A stretch of 35,458 nucleotides of DNA, taken from contig NZ_BCTT01000022.1 in assembly GCF_001590905.1 (NCBI RefSeq), positions 1-35,458 of the forward strand, written 5' to 3'. The stretch comes from Serratia grimesii NBRC 13537. Its GTDB lineage: Bacteria; Pseudomonadota; Gammaproteobacteria; Enterobacterales; Enterobacteriaceae. Shown here one piece after another: positions 32,305 through 35,458 of the stretch (positions are counted from its first letter, which is position 1; each line of letters starts with the position of its first letter). The position numbers were made by a program, and so were the translations under genes. The notes below the pieces were generated by a model, which made no database searches, was not told where the DNA came from, and saw only the letters and a list, made by a program, of their open reading frames with translations.

Positions 32305-32478
32305 TCGTTTCTGCCGTGAGGGTACCGCTTTCCCAATCATGCTCTGTCCGCCAGGTTATGGGGGGCAGAGCCAGAGCACTACCGAAATCCTTGCGAATAC
32401 CCGTGCAGGGAATAATTTCCGCCCCCTTTATGGCCGGAAAAAAAACTGATAAACGTCGCCTTTTCAGAAGGTTGCTTT

Positions 32479-32516
32479 CTTAACGTGGTTTTTCGCATGG
32501 TTGGACCTCAGACCCC
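32479..32516 (-). mobile_element. 38-bp Tn3-family terminal inverted repeat (right end)
   Basis: Read from outside (minus strand) it starts GGGGTCTGAGGTCCAACC and ends CGAAAAACCACGTTAAG, exactly 38 bp. Both ends and the CGAAAA core agree with the Tn3 repeat. It abuts the ISNCY transposase gene, which is cut at this base. The five bases outside are TAAAA (candidate target duplication). No matching left repeat was found near 20.5-21.0 kb. Confidence 0.8.
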
Positions 32517-33118
32517 TAAAATGCCAACGGCTTACCATGTTTATCAATATATTCACGGGTAGCAATCATGTAGTCAAAAGCTGATTCGGTTTCACCGAAA
32601 CGAAGATGCATTATGCGGCCGGTGGCATCATCGACAAACACCAGAAGACAGCATTTAGGAGCGCGTCCTTCAAACCAGTCGTGAGGTGAGCCATCTATCT
32701 GTACTAACTCACCAAGGCAGTCACGGCGATAACGGGGCTGATATACACGTGGTTTACGGCGTGAGTATGGAACCCACAATCCGTCAGCAATCATCTAGTT
32801 ACGCAACGTTTCGACGGATACTGAAATATCGTGTCGTTCACTGAGTTTTTCTGCGGCGAGAGTTGGTCCAAAATCACTGTATTTTTCGCGCAACAGCGCC
32901 AGAACCCGCAATTTAAGCGATTCTGGAATCCGGTGATTACCTGGTTGGCCACGGCGAAGGCTGGCTAATCCTGAAACGCCAGACTCACGATAACGATTCA
33001 TCAGGCGCTGAACCTGTCGTTCGGTGAGGTTAAGTTGATGGGCTGCATCACGGCGACGCATGCGTTTATCGATAACTGCCTGAATAACGTTGATTCGGTT
33101 TAGCTCTTTATCTGACAT
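32517..33118 (-). pseudogene. ISNCY-like transposase, amber-interrupted and truncated
   Basis: From ATG 33118 the frame reads MSDKELNRINVIQAVIDKRM, a helix-turn-helix (AAHQLNLTERQVQRLMNRYRE), ending ETLRN, TAG (32797-32795), then continues in the same frame MIADGLWVPYSRRKPR to LVQIDGSPHDWFEGR and VFVDDATGRIMHL, which contain the first two Asp residues of a DDE nuclease. The amber codon probably replaced a Trp codon (TGG). The 3' half is lost at the Tn3-family repeat. It resembles ISNCY/ISKpn21-type transposases from memory; the exact IS name is not established. Confidence 0.8.
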
Positions 33119-33175
33119 GGTCACAAGCATCCTGATGTCTCCACGGCAACAAGGTTCAATCCTTTATGCCAGAAA

Positions 33176-33209
33176 AAGTGACATCTCTAAATGGGTAGAA
33201 AGTGACATT
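33176..33209 (-). mobile_element. ISNCY-like terminal repeat, right border
   Basis: From outside in: AATGTCACTTTCTACCC then GATGTCACTT, 58 bp upstream of the transposase start. It mirrors the left border at 20501-20537. Flanking backbone sequences (GCAAGTTTA left, AGAATATGG right) show no obvious target duplication. Confidence 0.6.
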
Positions 33210-33492
33210 AGAATATGGGAGCTACAAATTTGGTTCGCCAAATGCCTTTTATGTTAAATAGAAGTGTTTCTATACAAAAAGAGTCATCTCAAGCCACTAA
33301 CTATCTGAAAATGCGTTTTTTATATTTTTTATGTGCAGTTTAGCTATAAAAAATGCATGTAATTTTTTTGTTAAATTTAAATATCTGTGTAACATTTTTA
33401 ACATTTTATTTTTTTAGATCTTTTTTTCATTACCTCGATAAAACTCAACTTTTCAGAAAAGCGCTTTCCCTGAATTAGGCATGTATCAAATC
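33210..33492. other. AT-rich non-coding stretch
   Basis: About 280 bp, strongly A+T-rich with long T runs (about 33320-33435), downstream of the three-gene operon. No gene is seen; a GAAAAGCGCTTTCC palindrome near 33457-33470 may help termination. Confidence 0.5.
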
Positions 33493-34059
33493 TCATTCCC
33501 CGTCATCAAGGGAGTTTATATAATCGGCTATGATATCCCCATGACATGCATATGGCTTGCAATGACACGCAATAACCTTTCCCTTAAGAGATGATGCATT
33601 TTTATCAATATTATCAAAGGGTTTTAAAAATTCTTTATCAAAATCATATTTGAATTTTCTTATTACTTCATCCCTATCCCCATCTACGCCTATTTGATAA
33701 GGATTTCCCCATATCGTACCTCTGCCTATATATACATCAAATTTATCACCTCTGTCTTTATTGACAACCAGCGTCAGATTTAAAAGTACAACTTTTACTT
33801 TTGCATTCTCAGGTAATTTAAAATCACCAATATCTTGACGTTTGTCTCTAAAAATAATTGCATATTCAGCATCTTCGGCAGAATTCACCTCACGAATTCG
33901 AAATTGCTTATCTTCAGAAATTTTTCTGATAAATCCTCTAGGGTCAGAGATGAAAATTATCTCTGATATGCTTATTTTTTTAGTCAAAAAGTCCAATTTC
34001 CTTTTAAATTTACTAAAGCAATTGAACTCTTTACTATATTCTAAAAAAAGTACACTCAT
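33493..34059 (-). CDS. DUF4326-domain protein
   Basis: A 188-aa protein. The first about 95 residues are an alpha/beta segment of unknown type (SEIIFISDPRGFI, DAEYAIIFRDKRQD). From about 107 it is a DUF4326 domain: DVYIGRGTIWGNPYQIG, GDRDEVIRKFKYDF, and KVIACHCKPYACHGDIIADYI with Cys165, His166, Cys167, Cys172, His173. Biochemical role is unknown. The ATG overlaps the DUF488 stop (ATGA). The carboxyl motif parallels that of the upstream DUF488 protein. A+T content is far above the plasmid backbone, indicating separate ancestry. Confidence 0.8.
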   Translation of the reverse strand: MSVLFLEYSKEFNCFSKFKRKLDFLTKKISISEIIFISDPRGFIRKISEDKQFRIREVNSAEDAEYAIIFRDKRQDIGDFKLPENAKVKVVLLNLTLVVNKDRGDKFDVYIGRGTIWGNPYQIGVDGDRDEVIRKFKYDFDKEFLKPFDNIDKNASSLKGKVIACHCKPYACHGDIIADYINSLDDGE

Positions 34060-34508
34060 AGTATATGATTGATATCAGTTTTTTGGTTTGACCATTGTTG
34101 TTTTAAATACTCTGCCAAAAGTCTTCTATGGCAATTATGTGGCTTATCTTCGCTGCAAAGAAGGCATCCATTATCCACATCAACACTAGATAACTTCGAT
34201 GATATAAGTCTTTGTTCCATAAGATTTAAATATTCATATGAGTACTGTTCCCAAGTGATGTTTTTATTTTTATAATCATCTAGAATTTTCTTTGTTGGGG
34301 CTAACTCTGATCTGTATACATAATCTATGTTACATATCTTTCTTAAGAAGAACTCAAGATCTTTTGCCTTTGCAAAACCGGAAAGCTGGGAATTGTTATT
34401 CAATCTTGTATCTATTACTCGGATGACGCCATTTTTCTTTAATGCGTTAAAGAAATGCTCAGCTGTCTTTTTTGTAAAACCTATTGTATGTATGTTTACA
34501 TGTTCCAT
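34056..34508 (-). CDS. DUF488-family protein
   Basis: A 150-aa protein with the family blocks IHTIGFTKKTAEHFFNALKK, VIRVIDTRLNNNSQLSGFAK, LAPTKKILDDYK and CLLCSEDKPHNCHRRLLAEYL (Cys115, Cys118, Cys126, His127). DUF488 proteins have no settled function; conserved polar residues and the Cys/His motif suggest an enzyme or a metal/nucleotide binder. Its ATG follows directly on the TAG stop of the upstream gene, and its stop overlaps the next start, so the three proteins are made together. Confidence 0.85.
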   Translation of the reverse strand: MEHVNIHTIGFTKKTAEHFFNALKKNGVIRVIDTRLNNNSQLSGFAKAKDLEFFLRKICNIDYVYRSELAPTKKILDDYKNKNITWEQYSYEYLNLMEQRLISSKLSSVDVDNGCLLCSEDKPHNCHRRLLAEYLKQQWSNQKTDINHIL

Positions 34509-35156
34509 CTAAAATACTCCAGCTACTACTTTATATAAGTTTCCATTCAGTGGTTCGGCTAGACTGATAGTAAGATAGGAGACTCCATCAAGTTCTTCCT
34601 CTTCGCCATCATTCAACCTGTTGTTTTCATCTCTGAAATAGTTCTGTATTCCCATATCTGTAGTCGTTAGCAAGTATTCATTAGAGTTATAGGTGAACCT
34701 TATTCTCAGTTTATCAGTACCATACTCATTCTGCATCTGTACTATCACCGTATCATCAGGCTTGATCAGGTAGAGTGAATTATTTACCACACTCTGTCCA
34801 ATAATGATTTTGTCATTTACACCGTAGTTACTGCTTGTTCCTGTCCCCCATAGAGTTGCAGGCGTATCCACATAATCATCTAAATCATTAGCAGCACAAT
34901 GCCCATTAACAGTAAAAGTCACGTTTTCATCAATGATGTGGTTCTCTGTTTGGTGTCCTTGAGGGGCATGGTTAATGGTTGTTGCTTGGAAAAAATCTAG
35001 GGGTTGGATGGCATTTCCATGATGGAATATAGCGTTATTAATAGGATTTGCTGTAATTGTTCTTACCCATTGATTATTATCATTTTTTCCTGCAATGCAA
35101 AATCCTCCATTTTTCCAAGATTTAGCAAGACAAAGTAGTTGATGAATTGTTCTCAT
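34509..35156 (-). CDS. Dual OB-type domain protein
   Basis: A 215-aa soluble beta-rich protein resembling the dual-OB domain family: LLCLAKSWKNGGFCIAGKN at the start, the hallmark QTENHIID (residues 69-76), LLTTTDMGIQNYF, and YLTISLAEPLNGNLYKVVAGVF at the end. OB folds usually bind single-stranded nucleic acid, so a recognition role is plausible (inference). First gene of the operon; GGGAAGAAA precedes the ATG. A promoter candidate lies upstream. Confidence 0.75.
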   Translation of the reverse strand: MRTIHQLLCLAKSWKNGGFCIAGKNDNNQWVRTITANPINNAIFHHGNAIQPLDFFQATTINHAPQGHQTENHIIDENVTFTVNGHCAANDLDDYVDTPATLWGTGTSSNYGVNDKIIIGQSVVNNSLYLIKPDDTVIVQMQNEYGTDKLRIRFTYNSNEYLLTTTDMGIQNYFRDENNRLNDGEEEELDGVSYLTISLAEPLNGNLYKVVAGVF

Positions 35157-35328
35157 TTTCTTCCCTTACATTTTTCCATTAGAAGTCGCTAGGCAGAACC
35201 TTAATCATTGCTACATATATCAGATCTATCTTACTTTTCAATCCATATGTAACAAAGTTTTACATGGATTCTGATTGGCTTGTTATCAGTGGCCTCCATG
35301 CACACATCAAGGGGGGGGGGTATTATTA
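35157..35328. promoter_or_regulatory. Divergent control region between the three-gene operon and parA
   Basis: Minus strand: TTGAAA, 16-bp spacer, TATATG (about 35241-35214) is a plausible promoter for the dual-OB operon. A run of ten G residues occupies 35311-35320, beside the first AT-rich palindrome of the parA side. No gene is seen. Confidence 0.45.
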
Positions 35329-35399
35329 TATTTTTATATAAAAATATTTACTGATGGTGAGGTCTGGATTAGACTTACAGTATTACCTATTTTTATAGG
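35329..35399 (+). promoter_or_regulatory. parA promoter region with two AT-rich palindromes (possible centromere)
   Basis: A perfect 18-bp palindrome TATTTTTATATAAAAATA (35329-35346) and CCTAT-TTTT-ATAGG (35386-35399), both containing the 10-mer TATTTTTATA. They flank the probable parA start of transcription and are suited to binding by the ribbon-helix-helix partner. Confidence 0.55.
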
Positions 35400-35422
35400 A
35401 AAATATTTATATAGGGGATGAT

Positions 35423-35458
35423 ATGACTGCTGTTATCGCACTGGCTAACGGGAAAGGC
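35423..35458 (+). CDS. parA: ParA partition ATPase, first 12 codons (continues at base 1)
   Basis: ATG at 35423 opens a frame of 12 codons ending in Asn-Gly-Lys-Gly at the window edge. Joined to base 1 it gives GKGGVKKSS, a deviant Walker A box (KGGxxK[ST]), in unbroken frame. This is the amino terminus of the 1-612 gene, so the window is a circle opened inside parA. The first in-frame start after base 1 (GTG at 4) would remove half of the ATP-binding loop, so it is not the real start. A ribosome-binding sequence (ATAGGGGATGAT) precedes the ATG. Confidence 0.9.
   Translation, partial: MTAVIALANGKG

Overview
The window reads as a complete circular conjugative plasmid of about 35.5 kb, cut open inside parA. 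The last 36 bases encode the start of a ParA protein, and the reading frame continues without a break into base 1. Gene content (VirB-type transfer genes, a pseudoknot-controlled RepA, Tn3-family and ISNCY-like remnants, ars genes) points to an Enterobacterales host such as Klebsiella or Enterobacter. The host is inferred from gene families only.

Layout. (1) Partition: parA (35423-35458 plus 1-612) and a small ribbon-helix-helix partner (653-886). (2) Mobilization on the minus strand: a membrane protein, a secreted staphylococcal-nuclease-like enzyme, a CloDF13 MobC-type (MOBC) relaxase and its coupling protein, followed by a 0.76-kb non-coding region rich in inverted repeats (4352-5115) that is the best oriT candidate. 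(3) A full P-type type IV secretion system on the minus strand (5116-17206): actX, small leader genes, virB1, virB2, a virB3-virB4 fusion, virB5, eex, virB6 to virB11, a Cag12-like lipoprotein and a TrbM/KikA protein. Almost all of these genes overlap or abut. A strong promoter with an operator lies next to a divergent XRE regulator (17457-17816), and a strong terminator directly follows the NusG/RfaH-like ActX gene, suggesting that ActX lets polymerase read into the operon. (4) Replication (17.9-19.7 kb): antisense RNA, stem-loop/pseudoknot leader, 18-codon leader peptide, RepA of the IncFII_repA family, and an AT-rich, DnaA-box-containing, hairpin-rich origin. (5) A HigBA-like toxin-antitoxin pair (19.8-20.4 kb).

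(6) An accessory island (20.5-33.2 kb) is bounded by ISNCY-like ends. Inside it is the remnant of a Tn3-family transposon: res site and resolvase at the left, a 38-bp terminal repeat at 32479-32516 that cuts the ISNCY transposase gene, and no tnpA. Its cargo is a Gdx-type SMR exporter, a fluoride-stress block (fluoride riboswitch, crcB, nhaA, and probably an MFS transporter, a SulP transporter and a universal stress protein) and an arsenic block (arsR-arsB-arsC facing arsR2-arsH).

(7) An AT-rich three-gene operon (35156 to 33493, minus strand) encodes a dual-OB-type protein, a DUF488 protein and a DUF4326 protein. The genes are fused end to end by stop/start contacts. The last two proteins share a C-terminal Cys/His motif. 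This is the strongest candidate for an undescribed system, possibly nucleic-acid-directed defense or modification. An AT-rich operator-like motif recurs upstream of the par, nuclease, mob and virB genes and may tie partition and transfer to one regulator.
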